DNA of 64,000 nt from Eonycteris spelaea (GCA_003508835.1 PUFA01000171.1:3576001-3640000); one strand, 5' to 3'. Counted from the stretch's first letter, positions 25,900-36,199 are shown. Notes: generated by a model from the sequence alone, not told the origin. Program-made: numbers and translations.

Positions 25900-26167
25900 G
25901 GGGGTGCTCCATAGTGTAGTGGTTAGCATGTCTGCTTTACATGCAGAAGGTCCTGGGTTTGCACCCCAGGTGGAGCTACCTACTATACCTTAGGTGTGCC
26001 AGGCCCCCTGGGGGCCTCCAGGGCCAGGCCCCAGGAGCACGCAAGGAGCAAGTGGGAAGAGATGCCCTGCCTTCAGAGATCCAGCTCTTAAGAGGAAATG
26101 GCAACATCATAGGTCAGGGGTGGAAGGGGCGGGGTGGGGAGATTAAAGAGGGGAAATAAAATAAAAT
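25900..26167 (+). mobile_element. tRNA-derived SINE (tRNA-Val-like head) with 12-bp TSD
   Basis: The first 80 bases read as a decayed tRNA. An A-box-like 'tagtgtagtggttagca' follows the acceptor-arm remnant. Next comes an anticodon arm in which ctgc and gcag flank the loop tttacat (anticodon TAC, valine), then a T-arm with 'ggtcctgggtttgcacccc' and the closing 'ggtggagc'. A GC-rich unrelated body follows, with a weak A-rich end. A perfect 12-bp duplication, atgagtagtgtc, flanks it at 25888-25899 and 26168-26179, proof of retroposition. A second copy of the same family is at 59564-59851. I cannot give a family name. It is an element rather than a functional tRNA: the T-loop and acceptor stem are degenerate. 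Confidence 0.9.
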
Positions 26168-27374
26168 ATGAGTAGTGTCAGCCAACAGGAAGCCAGGGGA
26201 CATATGTTTAAGGGTGCCTCCGATTTCACATAACAAACATACACCCCTATAGACAAAGAATGGAAAGATAAAGATGGGATAGGGTTAGTGAGCCAAGCTG
26301 TGGTAGACAACGGGAACACTGTGACTCGGATTGAGAGGAAGAGAATGATGATTTATAGGTGGAAGAAGGAGTTTCAGAGAAGGAGGGGTGATGGTGTGGA
26401 AGATAGAACCAACAGGATTTATACATGAGATGGTGCAGGAGAGAGTCCCGCTGGAGCAAAAATGCCAGAACAAAAATACCACCTGGGAGTCAGAATCAGG
26501 ACTATGTGCTCTGAGTGTCAAATGATGTAAGAGATACAGGAAACTGGGGCAATGGTTAGCCCTAAATCCTGAAGCCTAGAATTTTTTTTTAATACACACA
26601 AGAGAAAATGTCTTTACTTTTTTATACAAATTACTGCAGGGGCTAAACGCATAGGACATAGAGACTAGGTATATAGCACCAAGAATCCTGTTGCAGCAGG
26701 TACTTCTGAGTTACCTTGTCTTCAAACTCAGCCCTCTGATATAGCCAATTTTTTTCACAAGTACAATCGTTTCAACAACAGGGCCATTCAGAACTACTTC
26801 ATTTATTCAAAAGCTTTTCCAGGGAATCTCTATTTGACCATTTCAAGGATCTCTCTGCTGGTGACAGCTCTGCTGTTGTTATGGGACAGTTTGAGTGCCT
26901 CCAGGCTAACTTATTCCAGTGGCCAACCCTCCAGAGTCATGTGCATCCAAGACCCAGAGCATCCACTGAGTCTGGTGGGTTTGCTTAGGATTTCCCCCCA
27001 TGTAACTGAAATAGGCCAACTTCTTCTTCCTCTTCTTCTGAAAGGCTGAGTTCATACTTCATTATAAATTACAGTCTTCTTCTTAAGGAATCTTAGGCCA
27101 TGGAAGCAAATGAAGTACATGTGGAAGTTTTAATCCTTTAAACTATACAAAAAAGGTGACTTTTAGGGTGAGGACACCACAAAGATACTTAGTATCTTGA
27201 ACTACTTACAGGGTTTGCTTGAGCGGCAGTCATACCTATTTTATGGGACCTGATGGGACGAAGTTTTTAAAAATTGTTTTCCTCTAATAAATTTTAAAAC
27301 ACATGCAACAAATGATTCATCCCATATTTTAACCAGATACTAGAATCTAGACAGAGCCAAATATTTGGTAGGCG

Positions 27375-27645
27375 ACAATGACTGAATGGCATAGTGTGTT
27401 AAGTGCATGGACCCTGGGGAACTAAAATGTTTGGATTCAGATTCCAACTCTGTCACTTACCAGCTCTGAGAGCTTCACATTCAACTATCGAAATTCTGTG
27501 TCTCAATTTCTAACGTATAAAATTGGCATAATAACATTACTTTGCTTGTGGAGTTGTGAAAAGCAGAGGAGTTAATAAATATGGATCTCTTGGAATACAG
27601 TTTCGCACATAGTGAGCCCTGAGTAAGCGCCAACAGTAGTTTTTG
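27375..27645 (+). repeat. MIR SINE, near full length
   Basis: MIR order in full: 'gcatagtgtgttaagtgcatgg', 'ttcagattccaactctgtcacttaccagctctgagagc', 'gtgtctcaatttctaacgtataaaattggcataataac', 'gagttgtgaaaagcag', 'gagttaataaatatgg' and 'gcacatagtgagccctgagtaagcg'. Confidence 0.85.
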
Positions 27646-28279
27646 TCATAGTTTTACTTGATTTATGAACCCTGGGGGCAGGTGCATCCTCACTGCAGGT
27701 GGAACTGCTTTTCTCAGCCACAATGAAAAGTGAGTCATAATAAAATCATACTGCCAACTTCCTGAACTATCAGATTACTTGAGCGTCCACATATAATCAC
27801 CATTTTTTTTGTTATCCTTTCTTTTTGAAGTTCACGGATTACAGAGGCTCTTTCCTAAACCACACCTTTCCTTTTCAAGGACATTAAATCTCAAAGAAAG
27901 TGATTTGAAAACAATTTATTGCCACTCTTTTGTAGTTCCCTTTCCCCCATTCATTCTCCTGCCTCATTTGTACCTAAAGAAAAATGATACTTCATTCATT
28001 ATATTGTCATCCATACCTGGCAGCTTATAACTGTTTTTTTATGTACATGACTTTCAAATGTATGACTCAATGTGTACTGTCCCATCCCATCACTTATAAC
28101 GTGGGTCACGATATATTGGGGGAACAGCGAGCATTTGAGTAGCATTGTATGAGCTAATGTGCACTTATTTCATTGCCCTAGAAAGAAGATCTGGAATATG
28201 CATGATCAGCCACTAAATTTCACTTTAATCTCATCCCTGGTAGTGTCTTAATTATATGGACGTTTACCAGTGTTCAAAT

Positions 28280-28699
28280 ACCCTGCTGGTTAGCAAAATA
28301 ATGCCCTCTCCCCACAAAGATATCCACATTCTAATCCCTGGAACCTGTGAATGTGGTAGGTTACATGTCAAAGGAGAATTAAAGTTGCAGATGGAATTGA
28401 GTTTACGCAACCGATCTTAAAATAGGGAGAGTATCCTGGTAGGCCCAATCCCAACGGTCCTTAAAATTGGAAGAGGGAGACAGATGTTGTGGCAAGTCAC
28501 CTAGGAACTTGCAGATGGGGCATCACCCCAAGGATGGAAGTAAGAAAGTAGAAGGAACATGGGTCCTTGACACCATGCAGCCAACTTTCAGTTTTGTTTA
28601 TGCCCAGATGGTTGTATGAGAGAGATACAAATACTTATATTGTTTAAGCTATTGTTATTTTGGATCTTTGCACAGCAGCCAAATCTGTATACTAATACA
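28280..28699 (+). mobile_element. MLT1-family LTR
   Basis: 'gccctctccccacaaagatatccacattctaatccctggaacctgtgaatgtg', 'gttgcagatggaattgag', 'aaaatagggagagtatcctggtaggcccaa', 'aattggaagagggagacag' and an end at 'gtatactaatacaa' follow an MLT1 subfamily consensus as I remember it. The middle is diverged. Confidence 0.75.
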
Positions 28700-28744
28700 A
28701 ATGTCTGCTATAATGATGAAAAGCAATAATCACAATCTTTGCTA

Positions 28745-28930
28745 AGATTTCTTTGAGCTCCTTCTGTGCACTAAGGCCCTATGCCAACTCCTCTACTGTA
28801 CGGTCTCATTTAATCTCCACACATTCTAATAAAGGAGATAATAATATACCCCCACTTTGCAGATAAAATGGAGTCCTAGAAGACTGGCTCATTAGTGGTA
28901 GAACTGGGCCTGACAGCAAACTGTACTCTA
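28745..28930 (-). repeat. MIR-type remnant, antisense
   Basis: 'ttgagctccttctgtgcactaaggccctatgcc', 'cggtctcatttaatctccacacattc', 'cccccactttgcagataaaatgg' and 'tagtggtagaactgggcctg' match the reverse-complement MIR pattern. Confidence 0.6.
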
Positions 28931-29034
28931 TTATATGGGCACTTAATACCTTATTATCAAAGGCTAGGCAAATTGAGTGTACAATCAGAGTTTTTAAATG
29001 CAGAGATGATATTTATGTTTGTGGCAGATATTCT

Positions 29035-29554
29035 CTGTTGTCTACCCAGCATCCATTACCTCCTTCTTCTTGAAAACAGAACCCCAGTTTGTTCAAATAG
29101 TGGGCAGAGATGCTTCGACATCAGGAAGTGTAGGGTCTTATTACAGAACCCAAGAGAAATCCTGACTGGTCTAAACTAGTCATGGGAATCTCATTCCCCT
29201 TGGCCAGTAATTGGTCTGAGGATAGGTATGTGGCACAGTTCTGGTCAACGAGGTGTAGGTGAAAGTCTGATAGGGAGGGTGTCCCTTTCCAAACAAAGAG
29301 CCAAAACCCTGCCCAGAATGAAGATACAATGCCGGAGGTGTGGCATCCATCATGCAACCATGAAGACAAAAGCCAACGCCATAAAAATGAAAGAGATAAA
29401 TGAAGGCCCTGTTGATATTACTGAGTTGTGCTCCTTGCCTGGACAGCCTACCTGCACACTTCTTGTAATATGAGAAAAACAAGCCCCTATTTACTGAGGA
29501 CACTATAAATCAGGTTGTTAGTTACCTACAGCTGGAAGCCTTCCTGACTGATAC
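29035..29554 (+). mobile_element. Probable old MLT1-type LTR
   Basis: The 3' end is like late MLT1 subfamilies ('gttgttagttacctacagctggaagccttcctgactgatac'). The middle has the 'gaagacaaaagccaacgcc...gaaagagataaatgaagg' block (consensus: gaagccaacac...agagatggagag). The 5' part ('tacccagcatccattacc', 'agaaccccagtttg') is less certain and may be another repeat. Confidence 0.5.
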
Positions 29555-30607
29555 ACATGCACACATACTTTCTGTTTTCTTATGAAAGATAAGGAAAAGT
29601 CACACCGCTTATAGTGGTATCCTTCACACTCTTGGCTGACTGCTAGAAAGCAACTTCTACTGACTCGTCAATAGTAAAAATCATTTCAGTCTCTCTCAAA
29701 ACACATCTTGGGGGATATGAAAACTAACCTTTAAATGCTTAAAATGAGCTCAGGTTAAATGCTTATTTATCTTTTTCCCACTCTTCACACTAAAAAAATT
29801 TCCCCTCAATTACAAGTTTTTCTTGAGCAATACTTTTCTTGAAAAGCACTTATAAGCTGCTTTAGACTGTTAATATTCTGAAATTTTAAAAGAAATCTCT
29901 GTAATCTTTCTTAATTCTGTAGTTTAAGAGAAAAGCAGAAATACTAAGCCTAATGCATAAAAATAATTCATTAAGCATGTATACCTATTCACACCAAAGA
30001 CAAATGAAGAACTGAGGCGTGTTACAGGATGACAAAAGTTTAAAAATTGCTTTAAATACATAGATAAATAGAAGAGAAATGGTGTTTTGCTCTTGAATTA
30101 TACTGAAAGATGATTTAATTCTCCTCTCTGAGTGTGCCAAAAAGTAATAAATGATATTGATGCAATCAATTATCCAGAATTACAAACAAATTCTAAAATT
30201 ATTTGAAATGCTAGATATTTTCCTAGCCATATGCTAAATAAAGGTGCACATACAAAAGCATACATCATGCCACAACCTTAACCATGTTAATCTTTAGACT
30301 GATTTATAACTGAAAGGGTCATGTGGTAGCAGTTTTTATCCTATTTCATTCACACACACAAAAAAAGATTATCCATCAAGCAAGCATTTTCTCTCAGATT
30401 TTACAGAGTAAATGAGCTAGACAATTTTTTTTTTTCAATCACCAAGCTACACAAAATATTTCCAGACATAATCAGCAAGGTATAAAACAGCAAATTAAGC
30501 AATATTCACCATCCTCGGCATTATTTTTGCATTTTTGATAGATCTGATAAGAGTTTAAAAGTGGAAAAAGCAATATGAATAAAGACAATATTGGAAAAGA
30601 AACATAC

Positions 30608-30775
30608 CTTAGAGATGATTAATGGTTCTCCGTGCTCCAAGCCACCTTTCAAAGTAAAACCCCAGGGAGCTCCTCCCTGTAGGAATGCTTCCAGATAAAT
30701 GTACCTTCCCGTGGGGCTCGTGTGAGGGTTTAGTGTGGCACGAGTCTCCTCGAAGTTCTCTGTGGTCCTCATCAT
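30608..30775 (-). CDS. SHROOM3: SHROOM3 coding exon 1 (residues 1-56, start of PDZ domain)
   Basis: On the minus strand the exon begins at ATG 30775-30773, with a second ATG directly after (30772-30770). It encodes 56 residues opening MMRTTENF and ending EPLIISK, then a consensus donor AAG|GTATG (GT at 30607-30606) in phase 0. '[10 protein letters not shown]' and '[10 protein letters not shown]' (P37-W-G-F40) are the first strands and carboxylate-binding loop of the SHROOM3 PDZ domain. The rest of that domain lies in the next exon outside the window. The start is supported by G at -3 and by an in-frame TAA at 30799-30797 that excludes N-terminal extension. Family knowledge: Shroom3 binds F-actin and, through its C-terminal SD2 domain, recruits Rho kinase to apical junctions, driving apical constriction in neural tube, gut, lens and kidney epithelium. 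Only transcripts starting here carry the PDZ domain. The region before residue 24 is more divergent from human than the PDZ part. Confidence 0.96.
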
Positions 30776-30796
30776 GCCAAACACATAATCCACGAG

Positions 30797-30865
30797 TTAT
30801 ATTGTAAATGCTTGAAGCCCATTCAGGAAAGTAGTGCTTCTATAGCATGTTATCCCATCCTTCAT
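30797..30865 (-). promoter_or_regulatory. Upstream ORF in SHROOM3 5' leader (22 codons)
   Basis: ATG 30865-30863 opens a 22-codon frame ending in TAA (30799-30797). It is in the same frame as SHROOM3, with 21 nucleotides between its stop and the main start. A minimal ATG-CTA-TAG frame lies inside it at 30848-30840. If the leader begins upstream of 30865, ribosomes must pass or reinitiate after these to make the PDZ isoform. The peptide itself has no recognisable features. Confidence 0.6.
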
Positions 30866-31020
30866 GTTTACACGCTGGTCAAAAGAGAGATTTTGAGAAA
30901 CGAATTCTTTTAGATGTAAAATCTTCCGAGCTTAACTCCAAGATGCTGAAGCAGGGAGGTTTTTCACTTCAGCACTCTGTAAAGTCCTCGTGGAATTCCG
31001 GGTTCTCACTGAAGCCCCGA

Positions 31021-31032
31021 GTGGTATATATC
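31021..31032 (-). promoter_or_regulatory. Candidate TATA element of SHROOM3
   Basis: The minus strand reads GATATATACCAC, followed downstream by a short G/C-rich stretch. A start 25-30 bp downstream, about 30995-31000, would give a leader of some 220 bases. No CpG island overlaps. This is inference from position and motif only; AT-rich DNA makes TATA words common. Confidence 0.3.
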
Positions 31033-31879
31033 TCTTCACTCTATTCGCGAAAACTTCTTACACTGTCATTCTCAAGACTGCTTTTATTTCACACATATAC
31101 ACATCAAAAACTTTTCTGTGTATTTTACAGAGAAAATTTAAATAGTCTTACAATATAGTAAGAAAATTGTAAAAACTCAGCTGAATACTTCATTTTTGAT
31201 TGATTATCAACCCTTTCTTCCTCTCAGAGTAAAATTTACCATTACAAAAGCCTCCCCTCTCCCCAGAAGTAGCTTTAAAAGAAAGAAAGCACTTACTATG
31301 CTTCTGCTCGCTTCAGAATTTTCTAACTTGTCCCAAAGAGACAGAGAACTTTTTACTTATAGTTTTTCACCAATAAGGTAATAGTTTGTTTCTCGGGAGG
31401 GAAAAGTTTTTTCAAGATGTAGAGAAAGTTATTTAAAAAAAAAAAAAGCCTCATAAATTAACCCTCAGTAGAAAAACGTATTCAGGAGGCAGCCCAGTTC
31501 TTTCTTTGGTATTTTCAGTGATGATCAGTCCGGGCTGCTGCTGCTGTGGCAGCCACTTGTCTCCACTGAGAAAACGAGTAAGGAAGTGAGAGGAAAACGG
31601 ATTAAGGCAAATAGAGGCACCGCAACCTTTCTGCACAGTAAGCACTGCAATGCAGAATTCAGCTCGACACAAAGACATGACCAATCAAAACAGTCTCACA
31701 GTTGGTAAAATACCATACAGATGGCTCATTACCAGGGAGTAGAAAGTAGTTGATAGAATAGCCCCACCTTGTACCAATTAAAGCAGAATCCCTGGGGGCG
31801 AGACATAGGCTTTGGCATTTTTTAAACTCTGGCCAATTCTGCTATGCAGCCCAGTTTGAGAAGAGGAGGGGCCCTACGT

Positions 31880-32980
31880 GTTTTTGGTAAACATTTGTGT
31901 GTCAAGGTGGTAGCATAAGGGCTATATTTTTTTCATTAGAAGAAAATACCAATATAATATATGAGTAGCCTCTCATTTTGAAATAAGACTCTCCAAATTT
32001 CTGCTTGCTTGACTCACTACAGAGGAGGCAGGTTTTCTTCTATATTTTAACTATCTACTCCAAGAATGTCATTCATTCCTTAAATGAAAAGAAATGCTTA
32101 GTGCCTGGGAAGTAATAGGCACTCAAGGCTGAATGTTGTTCTGATTCCAGGTTATTAGTGGAATTTCATAATAATGTTATATAAAATTTAATGTTACCAC
32201 TTTTTATTAAACATTTGAACAGTACAAGATAACTACATCTTTTACTCAGAAGCCTCACCTATTAAGTTATTGGGGAAAATTTGGATTATTTTCAAAGAAT
32301 ATGTTTGCTAAATTTTTTTCTGTTTAAAAGTAAGTGTTAATGTAAATTATGTTGGAAATGGGTTAAAAGCTTCAATGGGTTTGATTTGATGTTTGTACTT
32401 ATAATGAAAAGTTAATATACTAGAGAAGCAGACATAATATGCAAATAAATCTCGAAGATATTTAACGTAAGACACATGACAGTGTTATTTTACAGTAGCT
32501 TCAAAAATTAAAAGAAAGGTAAAATCTCATTTTTATGTAATGATAGTATTTCAGTGGAAACATAAAGTGTACCAAATGCAAATATATTATATGTTTAAAT
32601 AAAAATCCAAAGCAAACAAAATTTTTTCTGAAAATTATTTTTTGTGGTATTTATGATCTCGCTCCTGATTCACTTGGTAAAAAAAATGGAATTTTACAGA
32701 ATCAACATTTATCATTAAAAGTAATAAAACTGAAAAAAAGGCAAGTAAAAGGTATGCACTAAATAGAACTTGGTGCTTGTAGACTGATGAAACCTCTATT
32801 TTATATTATCACCAAAAATATTTAAGATATAAATATTTAATGAAATTGATATATAAACTGAAAAAAATATGTAAAACTTCCTTTGGTGGATATTCAGATT
32901 AACGACTGTTAGATTAGGGTTAGAATAACTTTTTCCCCATCTTCCATTGCTCAGATTCAAAGAATGCTAAAGCTGCAACG
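31880..32980. other. AT-rich unique stretch, nothing recognised
   Basis: Between the SHROOM3 5' end and the MIR at 32985 I recognise no repeat family, ORF or RNA gene. Many TTTAAA, ATATTT and TAAT words are present, but no sites I can defend. Confidence 0.5.
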
Positions 32981-32984
32981 AACA

Positions 32985-33130
32985 ACTTCCACCCCCCTTC
33001 AGGTCCCTCCCCTCCACTTGGTTTTAGAGGTTATGACACAGAGGCCAGAAAAGGTTAAATGATCTGACCAGAGTCACCCTGCAAGTAGGATAGGTGGGCG
33101 TAAAATTAAGATCTTCAGACATCTTGCAAT
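32985..33130 (-). repeat. MIR-type remnant, antisense
   Basis: 'ttagaggttatgacacagaggccagaaaaggttaaatgatctgaccagagtcaccctgcaagtagg' resembles the MIR antisense core (aaactgaggc...ggttaagt..cttgcccaaggtcac). It is diverged. Confidence 0.5.
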
Positions 33131-33454
33131 GAACTCTCAGCTTAAGGTAGTCTTTTGCATAATTTATAGCACAAAGACAACTTTCTAAGTGGCCAGCATT
33201 ACTAATTCATAAAGAGAATGTCTGTTTAGGGCATGTGATTTGGACCCAAACTCTAATTAGAGAATGAAATTAGACCCTCTCTCTTCCTCGGGGAGAGAAA
33301 AACAACACTATTATCTCGAGATGCTGACAGTAGAGGAGAAATGAATCTGAGAACAGAGTAGTTGTTTTTCTAAATCCTTGGCTTAAAATTCAGGGTTTCT
33401 GGTGCAGGATTTGTTTTTTCACCTGCTCAGTCTCTCTCTGAAGAACCACTTAGT

Positions 33455-34379
33455 CACCTATCCTATGGTGCTGCAGGGCCAACCCCTAGCTCCAGGGGTA
33501 GCCGTGTGATCCTGGTGTCAACTGCCCCTTGGCTCAAATGATTAGGATAGGGATGGGCATGTGACCTGAGCTTGGCCAGTAGAAATTTTACTGGAGCAAT
33601 GAAAACGGGTCATTCTCTATTATGGTGTTCCTAAGGTAGTTAGTACAATCCTGGAGTTGCTGTAGGTCACCACTGACATTACAAACCCAAGAAGGAAGCC
33701 AACCCCTAAGAAATTAGTCCAAGATATGGACACAGTGTTCTGGTAATATCATTTGAGCCTTGGGCCCACGGTACCTTATTTAAGCCAGCAATTCTCAAAC
33801 TTTTTCATTTCAGGACTCCTTTACACTCTTAAAAATTACTGAGATCTCCAAAGAAATGTTTATGTGTTATATCTGTCAATATTTGCTGTATTAGAAAATT
33901 ATAACAAAAAAACATTTAAAATAACAATAAATTCATTGTATATTAAAATAACTAACATTTTTATGAAAAATAATTATATTTTCTCAAAAAAAAATTTTTA
34001 AAAAAGACCGAGAAACGTGGCATCATTTTACATTTTTGCATCTCCTTAATGGTTAGTCGAATAGAAGATAGGTGGGTCCTACTATCTACATCTGTTTGAT
34101 AATCACATGTCATATAGCTCCTAGAAATCTCCACTATACACTCATGAGAGAACAAGTAGAAAAAGCAAACTGTGTCTTAATATTATTATGAAAATGACTT
34201 TGACTTTGCAGACCCAAAATTGTCTCAGGGCCTCTCCAAGATCCTTAGGCCTCACCAGATACAGCCATACCTAAGGCTATCTCAGTTTTATAAGCCCACA
34301 AATACTTGTTTTTTTTCCTTTAAACAGCTGGAATTGGAGTTCTGCCACTGGAAACTGAAAGAGTTCTGAGTAATACACA
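33455..34379 (+). mobile_element. MLT1 (late-subfamily) LTR split by a hAT transposon
   Basis: The left part (to about 33785) has 'gtgacctgagcttggccagtagaaat', 'atcctggagttgctg', 'aagaaggaagccaacccc' and 'tgtt..ggtaatatcatttgagcctt'. The right part (about 34258-34379) has 'cttttaaacagctggaattggagttctgccactggaaactgaaagagttctgagtaatacac', the matching LTR end. The two halves join logically once the hAT element between them is removed. Confidence 0.75.
33786..34258 (+). mobile_element. hAT-superfamily DNA transposon nested in MLT1
   Basis: It opens with 'cagcaattctcaaactttttcatttcaggactcctttacactcttaaaaattactgag'. Its inner parts are 'gttatatctgtcaatatttgctgtattag', 'ggcatcattttacatttttgcatctcc', 'ccactatacactcatgagag' and 'attattatgaaaatgactttgac'. 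It ends near 'gtctcagggcctctcc'. This is an old non-autonomous hAT consensus that I recall without a sure family name (Zaphod/Tip100-like or Charlie-like). The right terminal repeat is eroded. No transposase frame survives. Confidence 0.75.
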
Positions 34380-34938
34380 ATGAAACCTTTCATGGTTCTT
34401 CTAGGTTTAAGAGAAAGTTTAGGGAAGCTTAGTGCTGTCTCACAGATACGACTTTGTGTTTGCCTCTAACTTAGAATTACTTCCACTTTCTTAATCAAAT
34501 TCTTTCCTTCATGGCAAATAGATCCAACACAGCTCACAACTTTGTGTCTCCATATGAAAAATTCTCACTGTTGATAATTGAGTCCATGTTCTCGGTCACT
34601 TTGAATATGGCTCCAGAGCAGAAAAATATTTCAATCATCTTGACTCTCCCATTCATCAGGCATGCCTATACCACTCTTTTAAATGTCATTTATCTAATTG
34701 CTGTTTTGACTTCTTAGAAATCATGCATCACTCTATTTGTTAATATCACTTAAGAAAAAATCAATTTGTTCCTTTCAAAGTGATTGCTCCTTGATTTAAA
34801 ATTTTTAATAGTAATCCCTAACTTATTTCTCTTTATTTTTGCCAGCACTTTAAATATGATTTTTAACTTACCAGATTTTTAAAATGCCTCTGAATTTAAT
34901 ATTTCATTACTAGATTATCTTTGAAAATAAAGTCAGAG

Positions 34939-34951
34939 TGACATCTAGTGG
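34939..34951 (-). promoter_or_regulatory. CTCF-like motif
   Basis: The minus strand reads ccactagatgtca, one mismatch from the core CCASYAGRKGGCR. It lies in the intergenic interval between the two divergent genes, a plausible place for an insulator. Motif evidence only. Confidence 0.3.
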
Positions 34952-35101
34952 CTCTTTTGGCTTACTAAATAATCATTAAAGTAATTGTAGACAATAAATT
35001 ATTAAATTATGTTTGAAACTTTTCGAAAGAAAATCTCAGAAGCATCTCAAATAGACAAAAATCAACCTTATTTAAAGTTTTCACAATCTCTCTAGAGCCG
35101 G

Positions 35102-35245
35102 CAGTCCCCAACCTTTTTGCCACTCGGGACCAATGCTCCTCTGAGAATCTGATGCCTGGACGCGGCTCATCTCCTGCTGTGCAGCTTGGTTCCTAACAGG
35201 CTACAGACCAGTACCAGTCCGTGGCATGGGGGCTGGGGCCCCCTG
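35102..35245 (+). mobile_element. MER1-like hAT-Charlie miniature element
   Basis: The left end 'cagtccccaacctttttgcc' and right end 'gtccgtggcatgggggctggggccccctg' are the terminal sequences of the MER1/Charlie group. Between them 'gagaatctgatgcc' and 'ctcctgctgtgcagcttggttcctaacaggc' are consensus internal pieces, brought together by internal deletion. A near 8-bp duplication (ctctagag at 35090-35097, ctctaggt at 35246-35253) is present with four extra bases on the left. Confidence 0.82.
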
Positions 35246-35639
35246 CTCTAGGTGATGTTTCATAGGCAAAAAAATAATAATCTTTTTATGTGTCTCTTTC
35301 TTAAGACTGAGAAGAACTTTCCCAGCAGACCTTCCCTCAGGTCTAAATGCCAAGAAGCCTCCCTGAAAACAGTCACTTGAAAGAGGAATGAAAGCACACA
35401 GATTAGTTTAAAATAACCAGGATCCACCAGCTAGAACTTCCTCTGATGCAATGTCATGGCTCTGTAGAGTATTGTGTTGAATCTTCAAATAAAACCAGGG
35501 TTCTGTGAGAGAGGAGGAACGGGAAATGACGTTGCATATGTAATTTACAGTATCTGCTTCATAAAGGTTCTTCCCAAACTGTCAAACCATAGTCAATTCA
35601 AATCTTTTGGGAATGATCAAATGTTCTTTTCCGTTTTGA

Positions 35640-36190
35640 TCTTGAGGGCAGAAACTAACTTCTTTGTATTTCCCCCAATGCTTAGCACTGAGCCTGGTCC
35701 ATAGTAGGATCCCAATGAAGGGAGACAAATAACAACCCTGGATCTAGATATAGACTCTTATTAAAGAGTCCTTATTGACTTGGGCCCCCAACCTTCTTTT
35801 TTTGGTCCATTCTGCTCTGTTCTCACTGGCCTCTTGGTGGATTCTGTGACATACTAAGCACTCACTTGGGAAGCTCTGCCCCACTTATCCTTATGGCTCT
35901 CCCCCTCTGGTCTTGCAGGTCTGTGCTCAATGTCACTTTATCAATGCGGCCTTCTCAGATCACATTATGGAACAGCACTCCATACTCACTAACCTCCTTT
36001 ACTTGTCTCCATGATACTTCCCTATCTAACATATTTGAACTTGTTTCTTTGTGCATTGCTCATCTTCCTCCACAAGAATGTCAGCTCCACAAGGGTAGGG
36101 ACTTTATTTGGTGCATGCCTGTATTTTCAGCACCTACACATGGCATGTGGCAGGTGCCCTATGAATATTTGTGAAATGACTGAATGAAGG
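35640..36190 (+). mobile_element. LINE-2 3' end fragments
   Basis: There are two L2-type endings. The first is about 35640-35720 ('gagggcagaaactaacttctttgta', 'agcactgagcctggtccatagtagg'). The second is about 35810-36190 ('atactaagcactcac', 'tgctcatcttcctccacaagaatgtcagctccacaagggtaggga', 'gcaggtgccctatgaatatttgtgaaatgactgaatga'). Both are sense. Confidence 0.75.
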
Positions 36191-36199
36191 TAAAGTAAT

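Larger units (their letters stand above)
1..30607 (-). other. SHROOM3: SHROOM3 intron 1 (5' part, continues beyond window)
   Basis: This is the sequence downstream, on the minus strand, of the splice donor that ends SHROOM3 coding exon 1. I see no second SHROOM3 exon: nothing resembles the rest of the PDZ domain in any frame. That fits the very long first intron known for this gene in human. The content is repeats, listed separately, plus AT-rich unique DNA. Stretches in which I recognise nothing include 300-1050, 4200-5200, 5700-6350, 7700-8800, 11200-12700, 15850-17250, 17850-21850, 24000-25850, 26200-27350 and 29600-30600. Confidence 0.85.

Noticed and set aside
25900..25979. A functional tRNA-Val gene
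   Set aside because: The acceptor stem does not pair properly, the T-loop lacks the GGTTCGA pattern, the unit continues into a SINE body and it has a retroposition target duplication.
29121..29503. Overlapping frames of 82-107 codons
   Set aside because: They fall in an MLT1-type LTR. No domain and no conservation signal can be seen.
30776..30793. N-terminal extension of SHROOM3 beginning at 30793
   Set aside because: The codon there is GTG rather than ATG, and an in-frame TAA lies at 30799-30797. The ATG at 30775 matches the known protein start.
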